NCBI GenBank assembly: GCA_964432985.1
Contig: CAYSPT010000026.1
Location: 3,747-67,746, forward strand
DNA from: CAYSPT01 sp964432985
Lineage (GTDB): Bacteria > Muiribacteriota > CAYSPT01
Length of the DNA: 64,000 nucleotides
Direction of reading: 5' to 3'
Both the position numbers and the translations under genes were made by a program. Positions 24,898 through 33,067 of this stretch are shown piece by piece (position 1 is the stretch's first letter; every line of letters begins with the position of its first letter). The notes under the pieces are model-generated. The model was not told the DNA's origin and searched no databases. It saw nothing but the letters and a program-made list of their open reading frames with translations.

Positions 24898-24925
24898 CGT
24901 CCGGGAGACAGTATCCCGGACGTTT
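24898..24925 (+). terminator. GC-rich hairpin before the response-regulator gene
   Basis: CGTCCGGGA (24898-24906) pairs perfectly with TCCCGGACG (24914-24922) around GACAGTA, followed by only three T. It may end the upstream transcript or act as an attenuator for the response regulator; the short T-run makes strong termination doubtful. Confidence 0.45.
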
Positions 24926-24996
24926 CTGCGCGGGAGACGCTTCTTTTATTTCGGCTGTCCCGTGTCCACTTGATAGGAAAGGAGGTTGTTACCATT

Positions 24997-25359
24997 ATGA
25001 GCAGGAAATACTCCATTCTGGTCATAGACGATGACCGGGATGATCTCGAAGTCATTACCACCGATTTGAAAGACCGTGGGCACGATGTAAACGGCTATCT
25101 CTACGTCAACGAGTTTTTCAACATGCTAAGGGTCGAGAAACCTGATGCCGTTCTGGTTGACATGGTCAATCATGAATTGCCGGGATGGGAAATATGTCAA
25201 AAAGTAAAAGGTGCGTTTGATACAGATATCAAAGTTATCGCCATGTCCGGGATCCTCGATGACGAGGACATCGACAGAATGAAAATCAAAGCTGATGAGT
25301 ATCTCGTAAAACCGGTTACCGTCCATGACGTAGAGAAAGCGCTGAAAAATAACCAGTAA
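24997..25359 (+). CDS. single-domain response regulator (receiver domain)
   Basis: A 120-residue CheY-like receiver with no output domain. The acidic pocket is D11-D12 (VIDDDRDD), the phosphoacceptor is D55 (VLVDMVNH), the switch residue is S84 (VIAMSG) and the conserved lysine is K105 (EYLVKPV), so it should be phosphorylatable. It must act through protein partners; no histidine kinase is nearby. The ATG at 24997 is chosen for the AAAGGAGG site 11 bases upstream. Confidence 0.9.
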   Translation: MSRKYSILVIDDDRDDLEVITTDLKDRGHDVNGYLYVNEFFNMLRVEKPDAVLVDMVNHELPGWEICQKVKGAFDTDIKVIAMSGILDDEDIDRMKIKADEYLVKPVTVHDVEKALKNNQ

Positions 25360-25376
25360 CGGTACTTTTTCCCGGA

Positions 25377-25637
25377 TTACAGTTTTGCCAGAAGCTGAAG
25401 CCCCAGTATTATCGCCATAACCACGGCAATTCCAACCACCATCATCACGACCGGGTTGTTGATGCCGCCGAAAGCTATTGCTCCGATCGTCACCACAATA
25501 CATGCGGAAAATAGAGCCAGCAAAGCCCCCTGGGAAAGCGTTTGGAGAGATCGCTTTCTCTTCCGTTGCTTTTCAAATTCCTGATCATACTCGTGATAGT
25601 ACTCGTATTCTTTTTCGTCATCCTTGCCGTCGATCAT
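25377..25637 (-). CDS. small membrane protein, unknown function
   Basis: An 86-residue protein. The first half is strongly charged (many Glu, Tyr, Lys and Arg residues) and the second half has two transmembrane helices separated by GGINNPV (about residues 38-58 and 62-82). I prefer the ATG at 25637, which has GAGGG five bases upstream; a longer frame adds ten residues. It is convergent with the response regulator and upstream of nothing obvious on its strand. No family recognised. Confidence 0.55.
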   Translation of the reverse strand: MIDGKDDEKEYEYYHEYDQEFEKQRKRKRSLQTLSQGALLALFSACIVVTIGAIAFGGINNPVVMMVVGIAVVMAIILGLQLLAKL

Positions 25638-25702
25638 TACAACCCTCTTTACCATGAAAAACCGCACACAACTTCAGTCAATCCGATGACGATGAGTGCT
25701 GA

Positions 25703-26797
25703 TCATACATCGTTGTTTTTTTGGGGACCGTCTTCCCGTTCGCGAATTGTCTTGATTGCTTTCCTGGCCGCGTCCTTGACTTCGCCGGAAATATCGTGGC
25801 GGATGACATTGTGCAGATCAAATATTACTTCTTCGCTGCCGTTCTCTTCAAAAGCCTTCACCAATGCCAGCTTAACAGGCTGTTTGCCGGAAAAAAGCAA
25901 ATTTCGCAACTTTTGGATGGTGCCACAAGAGCCAGTACTGACCAGGTGTTCGATTACCATAGTGGCTTTTTCCAGCACAAAGGGATCGACTTCATCAGCC
26001 AGACGAGCAATGAGCACATCAACGTACCGCTCCCCGTCAAGCAGACCTACCGCTTCAATAGTATAGGCACGTATGTTGGGATCATTGTCTTCAAGAAATT
26101 TGATGAGTCGGTGTGACAGTTCCACATCACCTGTTTTGCCCAGTGACCGGATGACATTCCGTTTGACTTCTGTCGAACGGTCATCCAGAGCGGAGAGAAG
26201 CGTTGACATAGCTTGAAAACCACCGATTTCCCCCAGAGCGTATGCAGCTGAGGCCCGATGCCATTTATCCTCGTATGTCGTGAGCATTTTTTTGAGATGG
26301 GACACCATTCTCAAACCGCCGAATTTCCACAAAGCCATAGCTACGTTGGCTTTAACCCTGTTGTTGGTATCCTCCAGAAGTGGTGTCAACATAGCGACTG
26401 CCAGCGGATCTCCTATCTCGGCAACCGCTTCGACAGCATTTGCACGAACACGTGAGTTTTCATCTCTGAGCAAACTGGCCAGTATAATCAGCGCTTTTAT
26501 ATTTTTTGTCATACCCAGTGACACGGCAGCGGTAGCCCGGACATAGGGGCTTTGTTCTTTTTTCAGATGGGCTGAAAGAACTCCCAGAGTTGAGACCGTA
26601 TTGAGATCACCCAAGGCTCGAATGACGCCCATCCTGATTTTCTCATTCTTCGATTCCAGGCAGGGAATCATGAGCTCAGCAGCCTCGACAAGATTTGATT
26701 CTACCAGGAGGTTGATACCATCCAGTATAAGTTCTTCCTCACCGGACTCGATCATTTCTTTGACTTTTTTATACTGTTCCGCCTCACGAGGATTCAC
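25703..26797 (-). CDS. HEAT-repeat (PBS lyase-like) protein
   Basis: A 364-residue soluble protein made of about ten 30-residue helical hairpin repeats with the HEAT/PBS-lyase form, for example VRATAAVSLGMTKNIKALIIL, VRANAVEAVAEIGDPLAVAML and VKRNVIRSLGKTGDVELS. Such superhelical proteins act as binding scaffolds. A role in phycobilin chemistry is not implied. The tail is short and charged. It lies 60-70 bases upstream (in the minus-strand sense) of the small membrane protein gene and 85 bases after lepB. Confidence 0.85.
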   Translation of the reverse strand: MNPREAEQYKKVKEMIESGEEELILDGINLLVESNLVEAAELMIPCLESKNEKIRMGVIRALGDLNTVSTLGVLSAHLKKEQSPYVRATAAVSLGMTKNIKALIILASLLRDENSRVRANAVEAVAEIGDPLAVAMLTPLLEDTNNRVKANVAMALWKFGGLRMVSHLKKMLTTYEDKWHRASAAYALGEIGGFQAMSTLLSALDDRSTEVKRNVIRSLGKTGDVELSHRLIKFLEDNDPNIRAYTIEAVGLLDGERYVDVLIARLADEVDPFVLEKATMVIEHLVSTGSCGTIQKLRNLLFSGKQPVKLALVKAFEENGSEEVIFDLHNVIRHDISGEVKDAARKAIKTIREREDGPQKNNDV

Positions 26798-26881
26798 AGT
26801 GGTCTCCCCCTTATGCTTTTATTCTAGCACCGTAGAGGGCATTTGACAATTACCGAGCAAGAAATAACTGTGGCGACTACT

Positions 26882-27493
26882 TTACCTGCTGCGCAGCAGC
26901 CGCATTCGACGGGGGGGCCAATAGACGCAAACAGCCTTGCCCTTCACGTAATCGAGAGGCAAGGAACCCCAGAAACGGCTGTCCTGACTGTTGTAACGGT
27001 TGTCGCCCATCATGAAAATGCAGTCATCAGGGACAGTTATCGGACCGTAGTTATCCATGAGATGAACCGGGAAAATCCTGGAATTTTTGTATTTTACTCC
27101 CGGACGTTCGTCAAAGGGATTTTCATTCACATACAGCACCCGGTCACGCATTTCAATGACATCTCCCGCAACGCCGACACATCGTTTGATAATGTCGACG
27201 TGAGGTTCTTCCCGTGATTTAAATACTATGATCTCACCCCGCCGGGGTGATCGGATATAGTACAGGAACCGGTTGACAATCAGTTTGTCGTTTATGAGAA
27301 GTGTATCTTCCATCGAGCTGGATGGTATATAGAACATTTTAACCATAAAAATATTGATAATCAGGGCTACGGCGAGAGCCAGTACCAGCACTTCGATGAG
27401 TTCCCGCACCGTCCGGGCACCACGAGTAAAAACCGTGTCTGGCCGAGCAGTCTGCTGAGCTTTATTTTTAAGTTCTTTTACTTTCCGCGGCAT
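26882..27493 (-). CDS. lepB: signal peptidase I
   Basis: Cleaves signal peptides from exported proteins at the outer face of the inner membrane. The 203-residue protein has one N-terminal transmembrane helix (about 32-52), the catalytic serine S60 in YIPSSSMEDT, the catalytic lysine K103 in DIIKRCVG and box E as MGDNRYNSQDSRFWG. All four family boxes are present in order. It fits with the many signal-peptide proteins in this window. The short Lys-rich N-terminus is cytosolic. Confidence 0.95.
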   Translation of the reverse strand: MPRKVKELKNKAQQTARPDTVFTRGARTVRELIEVLVLALAVALIINIFMVKMFYIPSSSMEDTLLINDKLIVNRFLYYIRSPRRGEIIVFKSREEPHVDIIKRCVGVAGDVIEMRDRVLYVNENPFDERPGVKYKNSRIFPVHLMDNYGPITVPDDCIFMMGDNRYNSQDSRFWGSLPLDYVKGKAVCVYWPPRRMRLLRSR

Positions 27494-27640
27494 GATTGCT
27501 TATTATACCACCATGCCCCCCATAAATCTGGACTTAATAAAGGATAATAGCGTATAGTAATAACGTATAGTATTCATTGGAACCTGTAGCATATTTCTCT
27601 GCTAAAAGCGACCCGTAAAAGACGGGAGTTCACGTTAAAC

Positions 27641-28750
27641 ATGCGAAAATTTCTGAAAAAAGCAAGCATTGTCGTTATCACTGCGATGTTTTTTCTTTTT
27701 TTTCTCGAAACTGCCGACCGGATAATCTGTTCGGTGAAATTCAGGTCTGCCAGTTATCTTCTCTACCCGTTTTTTGAGAAGGGTTCTCTAAAAGTGCCTT
27801 CCGTTCGGCGGATCTATTACACGGAGATTGATGGGATAACCCGGGAAACAGCTCCCATGCCGGCGGAAAATCTCGCACCTTCGAAGAAATTGGGTATTAC
27901 CTATAACAGTCATGGATTCAGAGGACTGGAATTTCAAACCGAAAAACCACCGGGAACAGTCAGAATTTTCTGTACTGGGGGATCGTCCACGTTCAGCTCG
28001 GAGTGCCCGGATGGTGCAACCTATGCCGATCAATTGGCGGTGCTTTTCAAAAAACGAAACGGTACCGGAATCAACTATGAAGTAATCAACGCCGGGTTTG
28101 CCGGTTACAACACCGACAACATTATACCGCTGATTAAAACCCGGTTGACCCATCTGGCTCCGGACACCATCACGGTCTGTGAAGCTTTCAACGACATCGG
28201 CAGGATGACGCTTATACTCGATTCATTCTGGAAACGAACCTTCTGGAATGGACACCGGCTCCTGTTCCAACGAAGTCTTCTTTACACCGATCTTCTTCTC
28301 TTGGGAGGACGACGAGGCATCGAATCAGCTGCCAGAGCAGCCTATTCCTCGGTAAGACAGAATGAATATGCAGAGAACTTGATCACTATAAGCCGGGCGA
28401 TTCGAGCTGCGGGTGCGAAGCCTGTTTTCATTCTGCAACCGGTTTTACTCGCGGGACAGGCCGCTGATAAGACTTCGCTCAGCCACATGGTCGACCGCAA
28501 TGAGGGAGCCTCATTGGAAAAGGAATTTCTCCAGACAATCTCCGGACTCCACCACACGTTTCTGAATATCATGAAGGACGTAGCTCACGGGGAGAACGTC
28601 TTGCTGGTCGATCCCCGCAGAGCTTTCATGGACCACGACAACACTCCTTCGTTGTTCTATGATTATCTCCACCTGAGCCCAGCGGGCAGCAAGCTCATGG
28701 CCCAGGTACTGTTTGACACGCTCACTTCTGAGGACACCAATTCTCCCTGA
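27641..28750 (+). CDS. membrane-anchored SGNH/GDSL-type hydrolase
   Basis: A 369-residue protein with an N-terminal signal anchor (about residues 8-25). The block I serine is S115 in CTGGSSTFSS, an Asn-containing block III is EAFNDIGRM, and the C-terminal YDYLHLSPAGSKLMAQVL supplies the catalytic Asp/His pair (DxxHLS). It should be a periplasmic or cell-surface esterase or acetylhydrolase acting on glycans or lipids. The next gene begins 25 bases downstream on the same strand, so the two are probably co-transcribed. A paralogue is at 38964-40196. Confidence 0.8.
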   Translation: MRKFLKKASIVVITAMFFLFFLETADRIICSVKFRSASYLLYPFFEKGSLKVPSVRRIYYTEIDGITRETAPMPAENLAPSKKLGITYNSHGFRGLEFQTEKPPGTVRIFCTGGSSTFSSECPDGATYADQLAVLFKKRNGTGINYEVINAGFAGYNTDNIIPLIKTRLTHLAPDTITVCEAFNDIGRMTLILDSFWKRTFWNGHRLLFQRSLLYTDLLLLGGRRGIESAARAAYSSVRQNEYAENLITISRAIRAAGAKPVFILQPVLLAGQAADKTSLSHMVDRNEGASLEKEFLQTISGLHHTFLNIMKDVAHGENVLLVDPRRAFMDHDNTPSLFYDYLHLSPAGSKLMAQVLFDTLTSEDTNSP

Positions 28751-28775
28751 ACCCTGTGGAGAAAGGAATGTTGGA

Positions 28776-30449
28776 ATGCGACACCACGTATCGCTGAGCA
28801 ACTCCATTCTTGGCGTTTCGGTGCTGTCGGTGTTTACCGTGCTGGTGTCCGGGACCATCCTGGGAATTTCCTATATTTCCGGAACACAAGCCCAACCGGC
28901 CACCAGTGAAGATCCGGTTTCTCCCACCCGGGTGTTTTCGCATCCTGCCGAAGTCGACAGCGAAACAATTACCTACCGCCTGGGTACGGGAGCAGGAGAT
29001 GAAATGCCAGCGGGCACCTGGTGGCATTTTATAATCCCTGATAAGTTCAGAGGACGAATACTTGAGCACGCCTTGTTGAGGTACCGTAAAAATCCCAAAT
29101 ATGCTCCTGTACCGTTGCATGCCTGGGACAAAAACAATGCTTATCTTCGTTTTCACATCCATGATCCTCAGCACGATACCTGGGTCATGTGGGAAGATCA
29201 GTTCGGATCGGAGAAAAGAGCGGCTGTCAGGACAGCGGAAAATCCGAAAAAGAACACCCTCTACAACTGCCCCGAACTGGTGGGATGGATAGAACCGGAC
29301 ATGGTTGCCCTGGAAAACCGGGGAGAGGGAGATGTATCCATGGCTGTGGCCACCATCCACGAACTGACCCTGGTGTTTCTAGCCAATTTGCGTGACGGAT
29401 ACAACGCTTCTCCACAGCGTGTGTTCGATAAACCGGAAGTCATCAACTCTCAGTCTCTTCGCTACGTTGTTGACTCCCACCGGGGAGGAGAGATGCTGCC
29501 TGGAGAGCAATGGGACTTTGTAATTCCCGTATCCTGGCGGATAGCACCGATTCAGTACGCGGTATTGAAACACCGGAAAGACCCACGTTATGCCATTAAC
29601 ATTACAGCCGAAGGACTCGACCCCAACCCGGCTTATATACTGTTTCAAGCCCATGATCCCGTCACTGGTTACTGGAAGACATGGGTGGACCGTTATGGAA
29701 GCGCCAAGTTCTCCGAGATCCGTGACGCCGAGAATCCCGAAGATGAAACCCTCCACAATTGTATGAAGTGCCTCGGTATGATCAAGCCCGACCGCGTCAG
29801 CCTAAAAAATCTGGGACAGGATGATCCCCGATATTCAGTGGCCTCCATACACGAGGTAGAACTGGTATTCGTGCCGGATTTCGCCGGTTCCTATTTCATC
29901 CGGTCCATCTATACTGAGAACACAGCTTTTTTCGACCTGGACCGGGGATTCGTCGTGCCGGTATTCGGAGGGGGCCCACGGTGGCGGGGACAATTTAGAA
30001 ATGCGGTCCCCCTGGGTATACGTAACCGAACCCGGTCGGCTGCGATCGGCACGTTACCCGAACGTCACCGGTTTTCTCTCAACTTTGCACCACCGGAGCC
30101 AGTCCGGCTGGACACCATGGGACGGCTGCATATACGGCTGCCTGCAGGAGAAGAGTTCGTATACTTAGAACTGGCAGTTGGAGACCTGGACCTGACCGTG
30201 CCCCATACTAACAAGGACGGTTCACTGGGACGTCTGGGACGGGCGGAAATCAACATTGTGTTCCGCAACAGCAATGACCCGGGGCGGGAACATTACCTGG
30301 TCACGCGTGGGAATGTCGGCAAAGCAGGCTTGATCGCCGCCGCTCCGCCACACCGAGAGTTCACTACCCTTCCCGGAGATGAGATCATCGTCGAATCCAT
30401 GTACGACGTGGCTTTTCTCATGGGATTCCGCTTGACCATGCGCAAATGA
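28776..30449 (+). CDS. secreted protein with a duplicated beta-rich domain
   Basis: A 557-residue protein with an N-terminal signal peptide or anchor (about residues 12-32). Two homologous domains follow, at about residues 60-215 and 225-385. Shared landmarks are GDEMPAGTWWHFIIP / GGEMLPGEQWDFVIP, RYRKNPKYA / KHRKDPRYA, TLYNCPELVG / TLHNCMKCLG and VSMAVATIHELTLVF / YSVASIHEVELVF. The last 170 residues form another beta-rich region. The domain is not recognised. The ATG at 28776 follows AGAAAGGAA. It sits directly after the SGNH hydrolase gene and may supply its substrate-binding or surface module. Confidence 0.7.
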   Translation: MRHHVSLSNSILGVSVLSVFTVLVSGTILGISYISGTQAQPATSEDPVSPTRVFSHPAEVDSETITYRLGTGAGDEMPAGTWWHFIIPDKFRGRILEHALLRYRKNPKYAPVPLHAWDKNNAYLRFHIHDPQHDTWVMWEDQFGSEKRAAVRTAENPKKNTLYNCPELVGWIEPDMVALENRGEGDVSMAVATIHELTLVFLANLRDGYNASPQRVFDKPEVINSQSLRYVVDSHRGGEMLPGEQWDFVIPVSWRIAPIQYAVLKHRKDPRYAINITAEGLDPNPAYILFQAHDPVTGYWKTWVDRYGSAKFSEIRDAENPEDETLHNCMKCLGMIKPDRVSLKNLGQDDPRYSVASIHEVELVFVPDFAGSYFIRSIYTENTAFFDLDRGFVVPVFGGGPRWRGQFRNAVPLGIRNRTRSAAIGTLPERHRFSLNFAPPEPVRLDTMGRLHIRLPAGEEFVYLELAVGDLDLTVPHTNKDGSLGRLGRAEINIVFRNSNDPGREHYLVTRGNVGKAGLIAAAPPHREFTTLPGDEIIVESMYDVAFLMGFRLTMRK

Positions 30450-30537
30450 CTGTGTGTCCATGATTATGCTTCGATGACCATGCGCCCAAAACTATGCGCA
30501 AATGACTGTGTGTCCATGATTATGCTTCGATGACCAT
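30438..30537. repeat. 44-bp direct repeat with a 56-bp period over the stop codon
   Basis: The sequence starting ATGCGCAAATGACTGTG at 30438, which carries the stop codon of the preceding gene, recurs at 30494 with about 44 identical bases. Twelve unmatched bases lie between the copies. It resembles a recent local duplication of the gene end. Confidence 0.9.
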
Positions 30538-30574
30538 AAGTTATACCTTTGCGTACACCGAAAAAATGAGCGGG

Positions 30575-32377
30575 TTAATCGTCCAAACGTGAGGACAGCA
30601 TCCACCGATTATACAGAGATACCATACGAGCGTAGAGAGATTCTATCCGAGCAGTTTCACTCCCGATACGGATTGCTTCAAGATAGTCCAGGTAGGTGGC
30701 CATGTAGTGCTTTTCCCGCTCTGACAGCCATCGCGCTTGGGTACTGGTAAAAAAAACTTTCCCTTCGCTTCGAATCAGCCGCTCACAGATTTTTGCCAGC
30801 ACGAAATAGCCTGGGCGCACACTTCTTTTTGAGCCACGGCTCCGTCTGAGAAGCCGGAACATCAAACGGTCGCATTCTTTCAACAACAACTCCAAATACG
30901 CCATTCGCATCCCGGCATCGGTGGACAGTGGGGCTTCGATAAAATAATCTTCATAGTGTATGCCGTTTATGAAGCGAGGAGCACCGTGGAGCTGCATCAT
31001 TTCCTCGTATCCTGCCATATATTCCGCCTTCATGGCCGCCGGCACGATGAGAGCCATTGTCTCAAAAACCGGGTAACTGGCGTTGAAAAGACGCACCTCG
31101 TTGTTGACTACATTGCCCCGGAACAGTTTTCCTCTGAAGGTAAAACCGGGATTAAGTTCCGCAGTGTCATTGAGAAGCCCGTAGTCCAGCATACTCTGTG
31201 TCAGTGACTGCAATACTGCCATGCGCCGTGACATATCCATGTATACAGGCTCCCGGGTGGCGTCGACGGGATGAGGAAGGTCATCGTCGGACACTTGATA
31301 TAGGTTGATCGCGTCAAAGCGATACACTCCCGATTTAAGTGGAGCGATACTGTACGATGGATACACTTGAAACCGCCTGAAATAATAGACAGCGCGGCTG
31401 TATACAAACCGTGGGCCGGGAACATTTCTTCTTTCTTCCCGCCACGGATCATCGAAGTAATTGATACCGGGACCGAGTGTAAGAAATACATGGATGTTCT
31501 GTCCGGCAGCCATATCTGAATTGTGAAGTGTGGCCGGATTGAGGTTGAATGCAGCCGGCACCATTCCCTGCTTGACACGTTCATCCTGGGAAAGAAGCGG
31601 ATAGTCGGACCTGAGAAGCTGCAGGCACAACACACTGTCTTTTGCCTTGCGGGTGGTCCAGTCGTGTACCCGTTTATAAAACGTAACCTTGTGGGTGGCA
31701 GGCAAGATGGCCCGCCCCCCCAGCACAGTATCGAGTTCACCTTCCAGTCGGGTCACCTGTCCCCTATAGTTAAGGCGGTTGAAGTAATACCGGTTCAGTT
31801 CAACGCCTTCCATAACAGTTACGGTACCGGATTTAAACAACACCGAGAGAAGTGTTTTGAACAGCTCGTCAGCTCGTGGACTCGTGAAAACCGCATCCCC
31901 CGCAACATCAACCTGCAAATAGCCCAGGTCACAGATAAAAGCATTATTGGACCGTGTCCCTGAAAACCGCGGGACATACATGACCTGGGCCAGCGCGCCG
32001 CTGTGATCAATGGAAACAGATCCCTTTAAAGCGCGGCCGCGGATGTAAAACGGCGAACCATCCTCTTTTCTGGCATGATAGAGGGTCCCGGACAAGGTTT
32101 TAATGACAGATGCAAGCAACGTTTCGGTAACCGTTCCGAGGGATGTTCTAAACCGCATGGTTTCACTTTTCTCCAGCCAGCTTGCATACATGATCAGCGG
32201 TTGGGAATCAACCGATGTGCGCAGAAAAATAGCCCTTTCCTGATCTGGATAATGCACGCAGGAAGAAAAGAAACTGCAGTCAATTCGCTGTGGAAACACA
32301 CGGTTCAGATCGATAGCCTGCAGAGAAACAACCTGTAACCACAGGACCATGGCAACTGCAACTATACGCTTATTCAT
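30575..32377 (-). CDS. secreted hypothetical protein (600 aa)
   Basis: A large protein with a signal peptide when started at the ATG at 32377 (MNKRIVAVAMVLWLQVVSLQA); a longer GTG start adds nine residues without improving the signal. The mature chain is mixed alpha/beta with many aromatic and basic residues and no repeats. It contains VHYPDQERAIF near the N-terminus and a long helical C-terminal part (about residues 440-600). No catalytic motif or family was recognised. It lies alone on the minus strand, divergent from the lipoprotein gene. Confidence 0.65.
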   Translation of the reverse strand: MNKRIVAVAMVLWLQVVSLQAIDLNRVFPQRIDCSFFSSCVHYPDQERAIFLRTSVDSQPLIMYASWLEKSETMRFRTSLGTVTETLLASVIKTLSGTLYHARKEDGSPFYIRGRALKGSVSIDHSGALAQVMYVPRFSGTRSNNAFICDLGYLQVDVAGDAVFTSPRADELFKTLLSVLFKSGTVTVMEGVELNRYYFNRLNYRGQVTRLEGELDTVLGGRAILPATHKVTFYKRVHDWTTRKAKDSVLCLQLLRSDYPLLSQDERVKQGMVPAAFNLNPATLHNSDMAAGQNIHVFLTLGPGINYFDDPWREERRNVPGPRFVYSRAVYYFRRFQVYPSYSIAPLKSGVYRFDAINLYQVSDDDLPHPVDATREPVYMDMSRRMAVLQSLTQSMLDYGLLNDTAELNPGFTFRGKLFRGNVVNNEVRLFNASYPVFETMALIVPAAMKAEYMAGYEEMMQLHGAPRFINGIHYEDYFIEAPLSTDAGMRMAYLELLLKECDRLMFRLLRRSRGSKRSVRPGYFVLAKICERLIRSEGKVFFTSTQARWLSEREKHYMATYLDYLEAIRIGSETARIESLYARMVSLYNRWMLSSRLDD

Positions 32378-32514
32378 GATTCCCGGACCTGCCTTACTTT
32401 CCACATCATTTGCTGAACTACCCGCTCTCGACTCTGTGAGAAAGGACGGGGACGCAGCAACATTGTTACTGAATCATGTACTACAGGTCAATAGCAAAAA
32501 GATGTAAAAGAGGT

Positions 32515-32544
32515 TTGCCCGGAAGCAGCTTAGTTTTTTATAAT
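32515..32544 (+). promoter_or_regulatory. sigma-70-type promoter of the lipoprotein gene
   Basis: TTGCCC (32515-32520) and a perfect TATAAT (32539-32544) are separated by 18 bases. The lipoprotein gene starts about 50 bases downstream. Confidence 0.6.
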
Positions 32545-32594
32545 GGTCACACCGATAACCATAACGGAAACCTTGGAAAGGGATGGTGGAGACG

Positions 32595-33035
32595 ATGAAG
32601 CGCCTGATGACGATGACATCCTTGGTTTTGGCCGCAACAGTGCTGTTTACAGCTTTAGCAGGCTGCGGCCCATCCAAATTCAATTTTGAGATTAAAAGTG
32701 GAAAACTTCTCACACTCAGGAAAAAATATCTGGCTGTTATGATGGAGTTCACCGGAACAGTCCGGGGAATATCAGGCGTCGACCATGTCAATGTATCTAT
32801 TATGCTTCAGCCACGATCAGGAGACCCTTTCGAGCACACCAGCAAGGACGTGGAGGGACTGAATCTCGATACGATAACTATCCACGGCGCCGGGTCCCTC
32901 AAACCGAAGGATTACCTGAAATTCAGTGTTAAGATTGACCACGAAGGCAAGCTAATCGACCAGAAATATTTCACAATCGATGAAAATGGAACGAGCTCGA
33001 TGGCGGAAAAAAGCGCTTTCGAGGAGCACCCGTAA
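32595..33035 (+). CDS. small predicted lipoprotein
   Basis: A protein of about 146 residues with a signal peptide ending in the lipobox LAGC (MKRLMTMTSLVLAATVLFTALAGC), so the mature protein should be lipid-anchored through that Cys. The rest (about 120 residues) is mainly beta-stranded, similar in shape to a small immunoglobulin-like or lipocalin-like fold, but no family is recognised. I favour the ATG at 32595 because GGAG lies just upstream and the signal peptide then has standard length; an ATG at 32583 is the alternative. Confidence 0.65.
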   Translation: MKRLMTMTSLVLAATVLFTALAGCGPSKFNFEIKSGKLLTLRKKYLAVMMEFTGTVRGISGVDHVNVSIMLQPRSGDPFEHTSKDVEGLNLDTITIHGAGSLKPKDYLKFSVKIDHEGKLIDQKYFTIDENGTSSMAEKSAFEEHP

Positions 33036-33067
33036 GAGAGAAACTCTCTTAGGGAAATACGACCGGT

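Noticed and set aside
33034..33050. Terminator AAGAGAG-AAA-CTCTCTT after the lipoprotein gene.
   Set aside because: A small AT/GC-mixed stem with no T-run on either strand.
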